From Crocinitomicaceae bacterium (lineage in GTDB: Bacteria; Bacteroidota; Bacteroidia; Flavobacteriales_D; Crocinitomicaceae): DNA of 64,000 nt. Below, piece after piece: positions 43,427-53,500 of the stretch; the first letter of the stretch is position 1; each line of letters starts with the position of its first letter. Location: contig JAQWYK010000039.1 of NCBI GenBank assembly GCA_029254025.1, positions 186,001 through 250,000 on the forward strand. The letters run 5' to 3'. Position numbers and translations under genes: made by a program. The notes under the pieces were generated by a model, which worked only from the letters and a program-made list of their open reading frames with translations, did not search any database and was not told the DNA's origin.

Positions 43427-43942
43427 TTAAAATCCCTCGTTTGCCAGAAATATTTCTATATTTTTTTTTGCGCGCTGAACCAAAGACTCGACGGCTTTTC
43501 GAGTAGTATTCATGATTTCGGCAACTTCTTCTTGTTTTTTTTCTTCCAATTTACTTAATATGAGTGCGGTGCGCTGCTTCAATGGAAGAGTATTGATAGC
43601 TTTAAAAATGCGTTCGGTGGCTTCTTGGTCTTCGATAGTTACTCCTGGATGATCAAAATGGCTAGGTTCATAGACTGAGTTGAGGTCAAGAAATCCTAGA
43701 AAGGGTTTCCGTTTTTTCTTTCTTAAAAAGTCTAAGGAGGTGTTGATGGTAACGCGGTAAAACCAAGTCGATAACTGAGCTTCTCCTCTAAATTTTTCAG
43801 GATTTTTGAAATATTTTACGAATACGTCTTGGGTGATATCTTCGGCAGAGGTTATGTTTTGACAATAATGAAGTGCCAGATTATAGACCAACAGCTTGTG
43901 CTCTTCGTAAACCGTATCGAAATCTTGTGGAGTTCCCTTCAT
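43427..43942 (-). CDS. ECF-type RNA polymerase sigma-70 factor
   Basis: 171-residue ECF sigma factor. Region 2 is ITSAEDITQDVFVKYFKNPEKF with STWFYRVTINTSLDFLRKKKR. Region 4 is LPLKQRTALILSKLEEKKQEEVAEIMNTTRKAVESLVQRAKK, a helix-turn-helix. It is first in a minus-strand unit with the small membrane protein, the Spy-like protein and the di-heme peroxidase. Confidence 0.94.
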   Translation of the reverse strand: MKGTPQDFDTVYEEHKLLVYNLALHYCQNITSAEDITQDVFVKYFKNPEKFRGEAQLSTWFYRVTINTSLDFLRKKKRKPFLGFLDLNSVYEPSHFDHPGVTIEDQEATERIFKAINTLPLKQRTALILSKLEEKKQEEVAEIMNTTRKAVESLVQRAKKNIEIFLANEGF

Positions 43943-44034
43943 TAATTTATTAGACGCATAGCAATGGTCAATCCCTCGAAGGAATGTTAAAATTCATAAA
44001 AATAAGACACTTTCACTTTAAAGACACCTCATGT

Positions 44035-44068
44035 TTTGAAAGTGAGCGTTGAATTTCTATTATTTTTG
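44035..44068 (+). promoter_or_regulatory. Putative promoter of metF (TTTG, 22 bases, TATTTTTG)
   Basis: TTTG at 44035-44038 and an exact -7 box TATTTTTG at 44061-44068 are 22 bases apart, in the range for the Bacteroidota sigma factor. The ATG at 44091 follows 22 bases later. It is the best promoter match in the window. Confidence 0.65.
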
Positions 44069-44090
44069 TGCCACCATTTAATACATGTGA

Positions 44091-45041
44091 ATGAAAGTAA
44101 TAGACCACATTAACACTTCGAAAGAAACACTTTTTTCGTTTGAAATTTTACCTCCTTTAAAAGGCAAGAGTATCCAGTCGATCTATGATGGGATTGATCC
44201 GTTGATGGAGTTCAAACCGAAATTCATTAATGTGACCTATCACCGAGAAGAATATGTATATAAGGAACGGGAGAAAGGACTCCTAGAGAAGGTGTCTATT
44301 CGTAAACGTCCTGGAACAGTAGGAATCTGCGCGGCCATAATGAACAAATATCATGTGGATGCAGTCCCTCATTTAATTTGTGGTGGATTTAGTAAAGAAG
44401 AAACGGAGAATGCCTTAATTGACTTACAGTTTTTGGGTATAGATAATTTATTGGCCCTGAGAGGCGATCCCATTAAAACAGAAGTATCTTTTACACCTCA
44501 CCCGAAAGGACATCGCTATGCTGTTGAACTGATCGAGCAGATTGACGCTATGAATAAAGGTGAATATACCTTGGATGACATCAAACTAGAGCCAACCAAT
44601 TTCTGTATTGGAACAGCGGGTTACCCAGAAAAGCATTTTGAGGCGATGAACATGCAAACAGATCTTTTCTACCTTAAACAAAAGGTAGACGCTGGTGCGG
44701 ATTACATTGTTACTCAAATGTTTTTTGACAATAAAAAGTATTTTGAGTTTGTTGAAGCTTGTAGAAGTGTTGGAATTACTGTACCAATCATTCCAGGATT
44801 GAAGCCCATCAAGAATTTAAAGCATATTAGCTTCCTACCGAAGTTCTTTAACATCGACTTGCCTGATGATCTTTCGAATGAACTGTTAAAATGTAAGACA
44901 GATATGGACGTCCGTAATCTTGGTGTAGAATGGGGTATACAACAATCTAAAGAATTGAAACAAGCTGGTGTACCATGCATTCATTATTATACGATGTCCA
45001 ACTCAAAAGAGGTGAAAGAAATTGCTTCTGCCATTTTTTAA
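44091..45041 (+). CDS. metF: Methylenetetrahydrofolate reductase
   Basis: 316-residue flavoprotein that reduces 5,10-methylene-tetrahydrofolate to 5-methyl-tetrahydrofolate for methionine synthesis. The beta/alpha barrel shows FEILPPLKGKS (the catalytic Glu near residue 17), PHLICGGFSKEETENALIDL, NLLALRGDP, and DAGADYIVTQMFFDN. Length and order match the family. The gene has its own promoter, and a small exported protein follows after 36 bases. Confidence 0.95.
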   Translation: MKVIDHINTSKETLFSFEILPPLKGKSIQSIYDGIDPLMEFKPKFINVTYHREEYVYKEREKGLLEKVSIRKRPGTVGICAAIMNKYHVDAVPHLICGGFSKEETENALIDLQFLGIDNLLALRGDPIKTEVSFTPHPKGHRYAVELIEQIDAMNKGEYTLDDIKLEPTNFCIGTAGYPEKHFEAMNMQTDLFYLKQKVDAGADYIVTQMFFDNKKYFEFVEACRSVGITVPIIPGLKPIKNLKHISFLPKFFNIDLPDDLSNELLKCKTDMDVRNLGVEWGIQQSKELKQAGVPCIHYYTMSNSKEVKEIASAIF

Positions 45042-45077
45042 TAGGGGATTTGGTGTAAAAACTGTAATATTGGCAAT

Positions 45078-45623
45078 ATGAAAATTACGTATTTATATAT
45101 TCTTATTTCATTCTTTTCATTTAACACCCTTGCTCAAGGGGATTCTAAAGATTTCAAACTGTCCAACGTCATTGTAGTGGCACAGCAAGATAAACCAGAA
45201 GATCGGTATTCGTTGGAAATTAACGTGCTTCAACTATTGGCATCGCGTGGGATAAACACAAAGGCGTCATTGAACATAGTGAAGCAAGGTGGTTCACCGC
45301 TTATTCTTTCGGAAGACAGCATTCAAAAACAGGTGCTCAACGAAGGGTTTGATACGTACATGTTGATTTCAGTTCGAGGATACGATAAAAAGTTTAAGCC
45401 TTCTGCGAATGTATTGCCGTTGGAAGATGAGTTAAATGCAGGTCACCTTTTTCCATTGTACCGAGAGGAAGTGACGTCTGTTACGTTTTCTGTGACCTTC
45501 TACAGAAACAATGTCCCTGTGCACTACGAACTTATTAAAACAGGAAACGTAGGCTCACGGGAAGCAGTTTTGAAAAAGTTCATTAAAAAATTGGATAAAA
45601 AATTACAGAAGAGTTGGTTGTAA
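45078..45623 (+). CDS. Exported hypothetical protein
   Basis: 181 residues. Signal peptide 1-19 (ending NTLAQ). The remainder is a mixed alpha/beta domain with FKLSNVIVVAQQDKPEDRYS, a VLQLLASRGINTKASL helix-strand and a C-terminal basic helix (LKKFIKKLDKKLQKSWL). The hydrophobic strand MLISVRGYDKK resembles small periplasmic DUF4136-like folds, but I do not recognise the family. It follows metF after 36 bases and converges on the lipoprotein gene with an 11-base gap. Confidence 0.65.
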   Translation: MKITYLYILISFFSFNTLAQGDSKDFKLSNVIVVAQQDKPEDRYSLEINVLQLLASRGINTKASLNIVKQGGSPLILSEDSIQKQVLNEGFDTYMLISVRGYDKKFKPSANVLPLEDELNAGHLFPLYREEVTSVTFSVTFYRNNVPVHYELIKTGNVGSREAVLKKFIKKLDKKLQKSWL

Positions 45624-45634
45624 GCGAATGTGGT

Positions 45635-45979
45635 TTATTCGTTGACTACATAGATAAATTTGAGATCTTTTTCTGTTCCTTCCCTTGTCCATAGGTCTGG
45701 ATTGCTTAAGTCAAAAAGCTGACCCTCTCTTATCATTTCAATATTCCAATTCAGATCTTCAATCTTAGGTTGTGATAGTTGCTTGTAAACGCAAGCAAAA
45801 ACAACTACGTTTTCTCCTGGTTCTATTGTGTACGACTCTTTTTGATCGCAACATCCGGTAATAATTTCGATAGGTTCTCTAAAGTTGTTGTTTATCCGCT
45901 TTTCGTGATTATATCCTTTGATACAAGATGTTAAAATGACTAGGCTTACAATTAGAAGTGCGTGACTGTATTTTGTCAT
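45635..45979 (-). CDS. Small hypothetical lipoprotein
   Basis: 114 residues. The lipoprotein signal ends SLVILTSC, with the lipidated Cys at about residue 19. The mature part is a short beta-rich domain with two adjacent Cys (ITGCCDQ) and no known motif. It probably sits in the periplasm or outer membrane. The stop lies 11 bases from the convergent neighbour. Function unknown. Confidence 0.68.
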   Translation of the reverse strand: MTKYSHALLIVSLVILTSCIKGYNHEKRINNNFREPIEIITGCCDQKESYTIEPGENVVVFACVYKQLSQPKIEDLNWNIEMIREGQLFDLSNPDLWTREGTEKDLKFIYVVNE

Positions 45980-46066
45980 TGGTATAATTTAGTGAAAAAC
46001 AGTTTATACATTTCATAACGTTAGTATTACCTTAAAGGTTGGAATGAAGATGTATTGTATTCATTC

Positions 46067-46963
46067 TTAATGATAGATTTCTGAGAGAGTTTCTTCTAAA
46101 AGAGTATGCTTAAAAGCGAATCCTGAGTCGAGTAGTTTCGAATTATCGGCTTGAAGTCCGTCCAAAACAACGCTTGACATTTCACCAAGTAAAAGATACA
46201 TCACAAATGATGGAACATTTGGAAGCCACAAAGGTTTATGTAATTTTTTCGCTAAGGCTTTAGTAAATTCTTTATTTGTAACACTTCCTGCCAATGCGTT
46301 GTAAGCTCCATCTAATTCTTTTTCAATGGCATGCACGTATACCTCCACCATATCTTTCATGCTGATCCAGGGCATCCATTGTGTTCCTGATCCAAGCGGC
46401 GCTCCTACGTAATTATTGATAGTTTTTGCAATTGCAGGAACAGCACCTCCTTCTTTAGCAAGGACAACAGAAGTTCTAATCTTTGCTACTTTTACGCGAA
46501 CAGCAAACCTATCCGCTGCAGACTCCCATTTTTTAACCACCTGTGACAAGAAATCATCTCCAAAAGGGTCAGTTTCTTTATGTTTTTTATTATAGTGATC
46601 GTATCCATAACAATTGATTCCAGACGCAGTGATATAATGCGATAAATGGGGCAGACTATCCAATTGAGAAGCTAGGTAATGAGTAGTGTCAACGCGTGAG
46701 TCAATCAATGCTTGTTTCCGTTTGTTTGTCCAGCGTTTATCGGCAATTCCTTCTCCAACTAGGTTTATTAGTACTTCTACATTTTCTAAGGCAGCAAGAT
46801 CAATTCGTTTATCTTTTGGATTCCATTCAAAGATATTTTTTTCTAGGTCTGCTTTTCTTGATAGAACACGCACATGATGTCCCAACTCTGTCAGGCGTTT
46901 AACGAGCGCGCGTCCAATAAGACCGGTACCTCCAGCAATGAGTATTGTTTTTTGCGTTGACAT
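46067..46963 (-). CDS. NAD(P)-binding TIGR01777-family oxidoreductase
   Basis: 298 residues of the atypical short-chain dehydrogenase/epimerase family (SDR39U1-like). The Rossmann motif is TILIAGGTGLIGRALVKRL at the start, then NLVGEGIADKRWTNKRKQALIDSRV, and a C-terminal DUF1731-like ending LPNVPSFVMYLLLGEMSSVVLDG. The active-site Tyr of SDR enzymes is not obvious. An upstream extension to 47032 is open but reaches into the GNAT gene; the ATG at 46963 starts the domain directly. Substrate unknown. Confidence 0.9.
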   Translation of the reverse strand: MSTQKTILIAGGTGLIGRALVKRLTELGHHVRVLSRKADLEKNIFEWNPKDKRIDLAALENVEVLINLVGEGIADKRWTNKRKQALIDSRVDTTHYLASQLDSLPHLSHYITASGINCYGYDHYNKKHKETDPFGDDFLSQVVKKWESAADRFAVRVKVAKIRTSVVLAKEGGAVPAIAKTINNYVGAPLGSGTQWMPWISMKDMVEVYVHAIEKELDGAYNALAGSVTNKEFTKALAKKLHKPLWLPNVPSFVMYLLLGEMSSVVLDGLQADNSKLLDSGFAFKHTLLEETLSEIYH

Positions 46964-47009
46964 TATCTTTTTAGTCTTAACAGCTGAGTCGGGAATTGGT
47001 TTGAGAAGA

Positions 47010-47465
47010 TTATTCAAAAAATATGCGCCCATTTAACCATTCCGGGTCCAAAGTTGCGCCAATTCTCTTGTAGAAATTGATTGCGGGCTCGTTCCATTCA
47101 AGCACTTGCCAGTCCATGCGTTTTACTCCTAGTCGATGTGCTTCCTTCAAGAGTTCCTCAAAAAGTAATTTACCTGCTCCTAACCTCCTGTACTGAGGCT
47201 GTACGTATAAATCTTCCAAATACAGACAACGTCCCTTCCAAGTGGAGTAGGAGATATAGTAGAGTGCAATACCTATAATGTTGTTATCGTGCACATATAC
47301 AAAGCAATCACAAATCTTATCGTTGAATAAGTCAACTGCTAATTTTTCTGCAGTATTGATTACGGCATCAGGTTCTCGCTCATATTCAGCAAGTTCTTTA
47401 ATAAGTCCAAGAATGGCCGTTTCATCTCCGCGAACCGCTTTTCGGATATAGTCGTTCTCTTGCAT
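47010..47465 (-). CDS. GNAT N-acetyltransferase (SAT1-like)
   Basis: 151 residues. The GNAT core is IRKAVRGDETAILGLIKELAEYE, LYLEDLYVQPQYRRLGAGKLLFEELLKEAHRLG (acetyl-CoA loop QYRRLGAG) and FYKRIGATLDPEWLN near the end. This is the arrangement of spermidine/diamine acetyltransferases, though the true substrate is not certain. It is followed by the TIGR01777 gene in the same direction and lies downstream of sprA. Confidence 0.88.
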   Translation of the reverse strand: MQENDYIRKAVRGDETAILGLIKELAEYEREPDAVINTAEKLAVDLFNDKICDCFVYVHDNNIIGIALYYISYSTWKGRCLYLEDLYVQPQYRRLGAGKLLFEELLKEAHRLGVKRMDWQVLEWNEPAINFYKRIGATLDPEWLNGRIFFE

Positions 47466-47524
47466 GTAGTAAAGATAATGAAATCAATTCAAAAGCACCG
47501 AAATGGTGTTCGCGGAGCCCTTGA

Positions 47525-50500
47525 TTATAATCCACCTAGGTTAAAGCGTAAACGTACACCCGCTGCAGTGTTCCCTGTTGGATAAGAGGTAGCTACTTTA
47601 GGATCAGTCATCATTTGATCATAGTACAGTGATATCGTTAAGTTCTTGTTGAACATATAATCGGCACTCGAGCGAATAGAGAGTACTCGTTGTCCAGCTG
47701 TAGCTTGGTTCGTGTTTTCCACAATCTTTCGTATGACTGTCAAGTTATCTCGGATGGATAAGTCAAACCGAACATTTAAATCAGATGGCTTCAATTTTTG
47801 GCCTCGGACCTTAAAGGGCATTTTTACATTCGAGAATTTATACCCTGTACCTACTACGATTTCCGAACCAATCATTTCAGTGACTTGATTATTGGCTAAG
47901 GATAATGAGGCGTTACGCTCTTTGTTCCATTCAAACTTTGTCAATAAGCCGTTGTTTTTGATTTTCCAGGTTGCGTCAAATCCAATTAATGGGGAAAACC
48001 GTTCTGAAATAGTTATGTTCTGGACTTGTTGAGTAGGAATGAAGTTATTATTTAAATCGCGTGCTGTTAAGTGTCCGTTTTCGTCTTCCACAGCATTAAG
48101 ATTGGTTTGCATTCCTGAAACGGTAACTGTAGAGGTATATCCGTGGCGTAGGGTAAAGTTTTGAACGAACTTCTCCATGCTTTTGAATTTAGACAATCCA
48201 TTGTAGGATATTTGCCAGTTGGGTAAAGGAATGTTCCGAAGTGGATTAATACTTTTCCCATCTACTGGTTTCCCTGAGAATGTAGTAAGGAAAGCACCAA
48301 TGATAACATCTTGTTGTGTTGGACTATACCCTGAGTAATATCCTCCCGAATCCACAAAGCTATAGGAGTTTCCTGTTCCAAGGAACTGTGATACATCCAA
48401 GCGAGCATTTCGAAGTCTATCGAAGGATTGAGAACGATAATCCTTACTCAAATTCTCAAAGGCAGATTGCAGGGAAATAGTAGTATAGGTAACATTCGTT
48501 GTTACGAATCTACTTTGTTGCTGAAAGTCTTGTAGGGAGTCATTGAAGCGATAAAACTCTGAACTATTGTTGGTAAAATTTCGTGTTAGGGTAAGGTCTA
48601 TTTTTAAGTCTTTCAATGGCTCTAAGCCAGCACGTACACCTATGTTCTGTGAGTGCATGATGGTATGTTGAGTATTGAGTAAACTCGTGTCAACGATCCA
48701 ATTCCTATCTGCTGCATAAGGCGCATATTCGAATCCTGTTTCGCGTCCAAATAGGTCACGTTGTTGTTGTCCAAATGCGAAACCTCGCATGTTTGCATCT
48801 TGGAAGGAAGCCCCTTGCATTCCAAAAAGACGCGCTTCTTGGTTAAAACCTGGGAGGAGCATTCCGTCGTTCATGGTGTAGTTAAAAGAAACGTTTCTCA
48901 ACGACATTAAGAGGCGTCCAGCGAATCCAGTAACTGGGTGGTAGGGCTTACCGAATTTATCTTCAAGTTCTTTCTTGCGTTCGTCCTTCTCCGCTTCGTT
49001 TTCATTTTGTTTTTCAAGACGCGGCTCTTTTTTCTCCAGCTTCTTTTCAATTTTTGCAACTAGTTTCTCGTGTTCAATTAATTCCTCCGGAGATAATTTA
49101 TCGGTTTTAACTTTCTCTAAGAGGGCTTGTTCTTTTTTCAACTCCGCTACATCTCGTGAAAGCTTGTTGTCTTTACCGCCAATTGAACGACCGCGCCCTC
49201 TTGCGCTTCCGCCCACGCTTCTTCTAGTACTTCGGCCTCCTTTTCCATCATTGATAATGCTTTGTAGAAGTTCCGATTTACGGTATAGATTCACCATATT
49301 GAACTGGGTCGTGAAATTCACATTTCGACTGTTTTGTATATTGTTACCGAAGGCTTCCATACCTAGGTTTGGACGATTCCACTCATAGGCTCCTGAGTAA
49401 CGTATATTTGAGTTAATCCAATCTAGCGCAGGAATTTTATTGAATGGTAACGTGTAGGCCACATTGTATTGTTGATCAAAGCGCATGGCACGCCCCAATG
49501 TGCTCAACTGAGAGCGCACAGAATCTTGGAATTCTCTGTAAGAATTGGGGTTGTCGCGTCGATTTACTTCTCCATCATTTTCATCGAATATGGATGCGTT
49601 GTTCGATGTAAAATCAAATTTTAAGTTACGGGTGATGTCGTATTTAACGTTGTATCGACGATTCCAAGTAAAGTTTTTCAGGTAAATCGGTTGGAATTCA
49701 AAATTGGTGTTCGGGATATTATTTTTAATCTGACGCTCATTGTAAGTACGCATCAAGTTGTTTTGCATACTTAAACTCTTAGGCCCCAGATATAAGTTCG
49801 CATCTTTTACCAAATCCCACCACTTCGATTTTTTCATAAATTTCACATTCTTAAATGGCTCGAAGAGTTTTGGGCTTCCAGTGTAGTTATAGTTTAAACC
49901 ACCTTTCCAAATCTTCGTTCTGTCGTAGTTAGTTCTGAAATCCCGGAGCAAATCCTCGCTATAGCTATAGTTCAGGGCAAAGTTCGAAATACTCCAAATT
50001 TTAGCTGGTTTACCAGCTCCTCGTTCTTTGCGAACATTATTGAAGTTGAACGAACGCCGTTCATTAAAATCTTGTCCATCTTGGGCTCTTCTTCTTCGCT
50101 CAACCAAATCATAATCGGTGAGTTTCACATCCGGGTTATATGGGTCGAACATTGGATTAATAACCCCAACAGAATAGGTATATAGGAACGGTGCTGAAAT
50201 TCCCACTTTTTTACCTAAGAGTTGCCCTAATTGTGCGTTGGCAGACACGTCAAATGTCATCCGAGTATCTCGCTGGCGCTCGGCAACACGACTGTCAACA
50301 CTTCCCCAGTTGGTTCCGCTATATGTTCCAGCTAATTGAACATTGGCGAAGTCCGCGACCTGAACTTGAGCTCGCGCTAACGCTGCTGAACCACCTTCAT
50401 TTTGGAAGTCTGTTAAGCGAAGTTCATTGACCCATACTTGTCCACATTTAGGTAAGCCATCGTCCGGCTGCCAAGGATGCCCCCCATTTTGGGCCGGATT

Positions 50501-53500
50501 ACGAATTCCAATCATCACTGTTTTGACGTCCACTAAGTTCGGGTTACCTTTTACTTTGATCAGACGCTTGGGGTGAACAACCGTGTTGTCTATATCAGAA
50601 GTTCCTTTTTGATGATTTACTTCTTTGATGTATTCAATATTATATTGTACGTTTGAGCCAGGACTATCTGCAAAGTTATTTCGTTCTTTTTTAACTGCTA
50701 GAAGCTCATCGAATACAATCCTTAAATTATTTTCTTCCGGCCATATATCTTTATCTGAAGAGGCTCCCCATTGGGTCACTTTCAGCGGCACTTCATATTC
50801 GTAATAGTTTTCCCTAAAGTCGGTACCTAAGCGCACAAAAACAGTAATATCATTATCAAAAAGCGGGTCGGTGGGTTCTATTTCTTCGGCGTGGATGAAC
50901 ATTTCAAGATTCTTGTACATGATCATATCCATTCCGATATTACGTGTTGCTGCACGCGCATCCCCGTCTCTTAGGTTACACACTTCAAGCGTCATTGCTT
51001 GTTCGTTCAACTGACGTTGAAACGCCTGTGATGGATCTACTTCTCTCAAAATACCTGGAGGGATGACATAATTAATCGGCTGACGTTGGTCGTGCTCTTC
51101 CACGTTGACAGCACCAATGTTGAAATCCGTTAAGTCTGGATCAATTTGCACTCCATCGGTTGGTGCTTCTAGGCTCTCTAAGAAACGTCTCCATTCTCCT
51201 CGAATAAGTTCTAATTTGGCGAAACGAAGAGTAGTTTGTTGGTTGAAAGACTTTAAGAACATTCGCATAAAACGTATTGATCTGAAATCTGTGATACCGT
51301 TAACCGCTTTGTCGGGGTTACGAATCGGAATTCTAAACTGATACCAGCGGAAGTTTTTCGTTCCTTTCGAATAATCACGTGAATTAATGATGTAGTTTTT
51401 ACCTACCACTAGGTCACTTTGACGCAAGGAAATTTGGTATTGAAAATAGCTTTCCGATTCACTCAAGTTGTTGTCTTGATTGATATCTTCCATGTCAGGC
51501 ATATTTGTCGCCTGAGTAGGATATCCCTCAGCGTTTAGTTGACTCGACATTTCAGGAGTTGGAGAGTTTCCTTCATGACCGTTCCAGTATTTGTATCGTT
51601 CGATGATATTACGTTGCTGAGTATCATAATCATCACCACGGTAATAGTGGTAATTATCTTTTGAGATATCGGCAAGAATTTCTTGTTTAGCAGTAGCAGA
51701 AAGAACGGGGTTTGTGTTAATCCAGTTCACAAAGTTATCATATCCGCTGCGTTCTTCTAAGTCATTATAACCATCTAAACCAACGTCTTGTGTTGAACGT
51801 GAGTTAGGGTCGTTATCAAAAGCGTTCACCACAACCTGTTGAGTAGAGACTTTCCCCCAACTTGTATAATCAATGTTTTGAAGATCTGTTTGGTCAATCG
51901 GTAAACCATTTTCAAATGCCTTTCGCGAATCTGGCAGGATATCTTCAGATAGATTTCCAAGATTAAAGTATAGGTCACCGCCTGAATTAGTTCCGTTTGG
52001 ATCTTGATCTTCATTAAATGGATCTAACATCCAGAATTGAATGTATTCCACATTGGTTAATTCAAAATCAGTTGTGGTTAAGGAACGCATGATCCCGGCC
52101 CATCGTTCTTCTGCGTCAATAAAGTTACCATCTGCGTCGTATGTATTGGTGGTATCGTAGTTATACATTCCCCGTTCATTCGGATAATACGTCATATTTA
52201 GTACAGGTATATTCGTTATTGTACCTAAAGCTGGATTTAAGTTGGGGAACAGGTCAGTTTGATTCACTAATGCAATATTTACGTCTTCCGTTAGCGCGGG
52301 GTCATTACCAATATGATCCGGGGTCAAAGCGTTATTCATGAAGAATAACGGGTCGAGGGTATACCACGATAAATGTGAGCGTTTAAATCCTGCGCGCCAG
52401 TCATTTTTCAACGCGGCTTCAGGGAATAAGTCGTCTTGTCCTTTTGGAATAGAGGCTAAGCGCCACGCCACAAAATTTCTTAAGTCGATGGTAGATTGAG
52501 AACCTTCAAAGTCGTCTACATATGAAATTCCTTGTCTTGAAATAGCACGTGGAGCTCCAGGGATAAGGTGTGCTACTTCGGCATTCAACGTTAAAGAAGA
52601 CATTTGCTTTGTTGATATAGTAGGGATGATGTTGATCAACTTTGTTAAGAACGGCAAATCTGTTCGATAGGAGAGGTCCATGCCAATAATATTGTTGCGG
52701 AAAGGTTCATCTCCGATGTCGACTTTTTGTGTAATTGGGCGCTCCATCATGCGCATCCACGTCGCCCCTAAATTGAAATCAGGATTAAACATATAGTTTA
52801 AATGTGTACCAATGAGGGATTTATTTTGGAACCCAAAAACAGAGTTACTTTCAATTGAGATTTTAATGTCTTGATTGGACTCTAGGACGGCAGAATTCAA
52901 GATTTTTACACGCCCCAAGTTGTAGTCTACCGTAAAGTCCGAGCCTTCTGTGAGGCGAATACCTCCTGCAGTTACCACAACCGAACCTTCAGGTACGTTC
53001 AAGGCATTTAATGGAATATCTGAACTGATCGATGATTTGTACTGACCGTTGAAATAAAAACGATTTTTCTGCGGTTGTTGTTGAGCAGCAATCTTTGTGG
53101 AATCATACAGTTCTTGGTACGCCACGTTGTTGATGATTAGCGGATTTAAACCAACTGCTTCAAATTCTTTTCTTAAGGTCGTTCCAAAAGGTTCAATAGT
53201 GCTAAAATAAATACGACCATTCCGTGTGTTGATAGTACCACCGTTGGTTGCTTTATTGCCGTCATATGTGATGGGTTTATAATCGAAAACACCATCCATT
53301 TGAGGTCGATTATTTTGGTTGAGTCGATCCATTCCAACTACTTCGATGACTTGCTTGTTATCCATACCAGGGTACGGTAAGAAATTAACCAATAAGCTAT
53401 TATCGGGGTTGTTATACAGAATATCCAAACGGAAGCCGTCTTGATCCACTTGATAAGCACCAATGGAGTATACGTTCTTCATCATCAAATCCCATAATTT

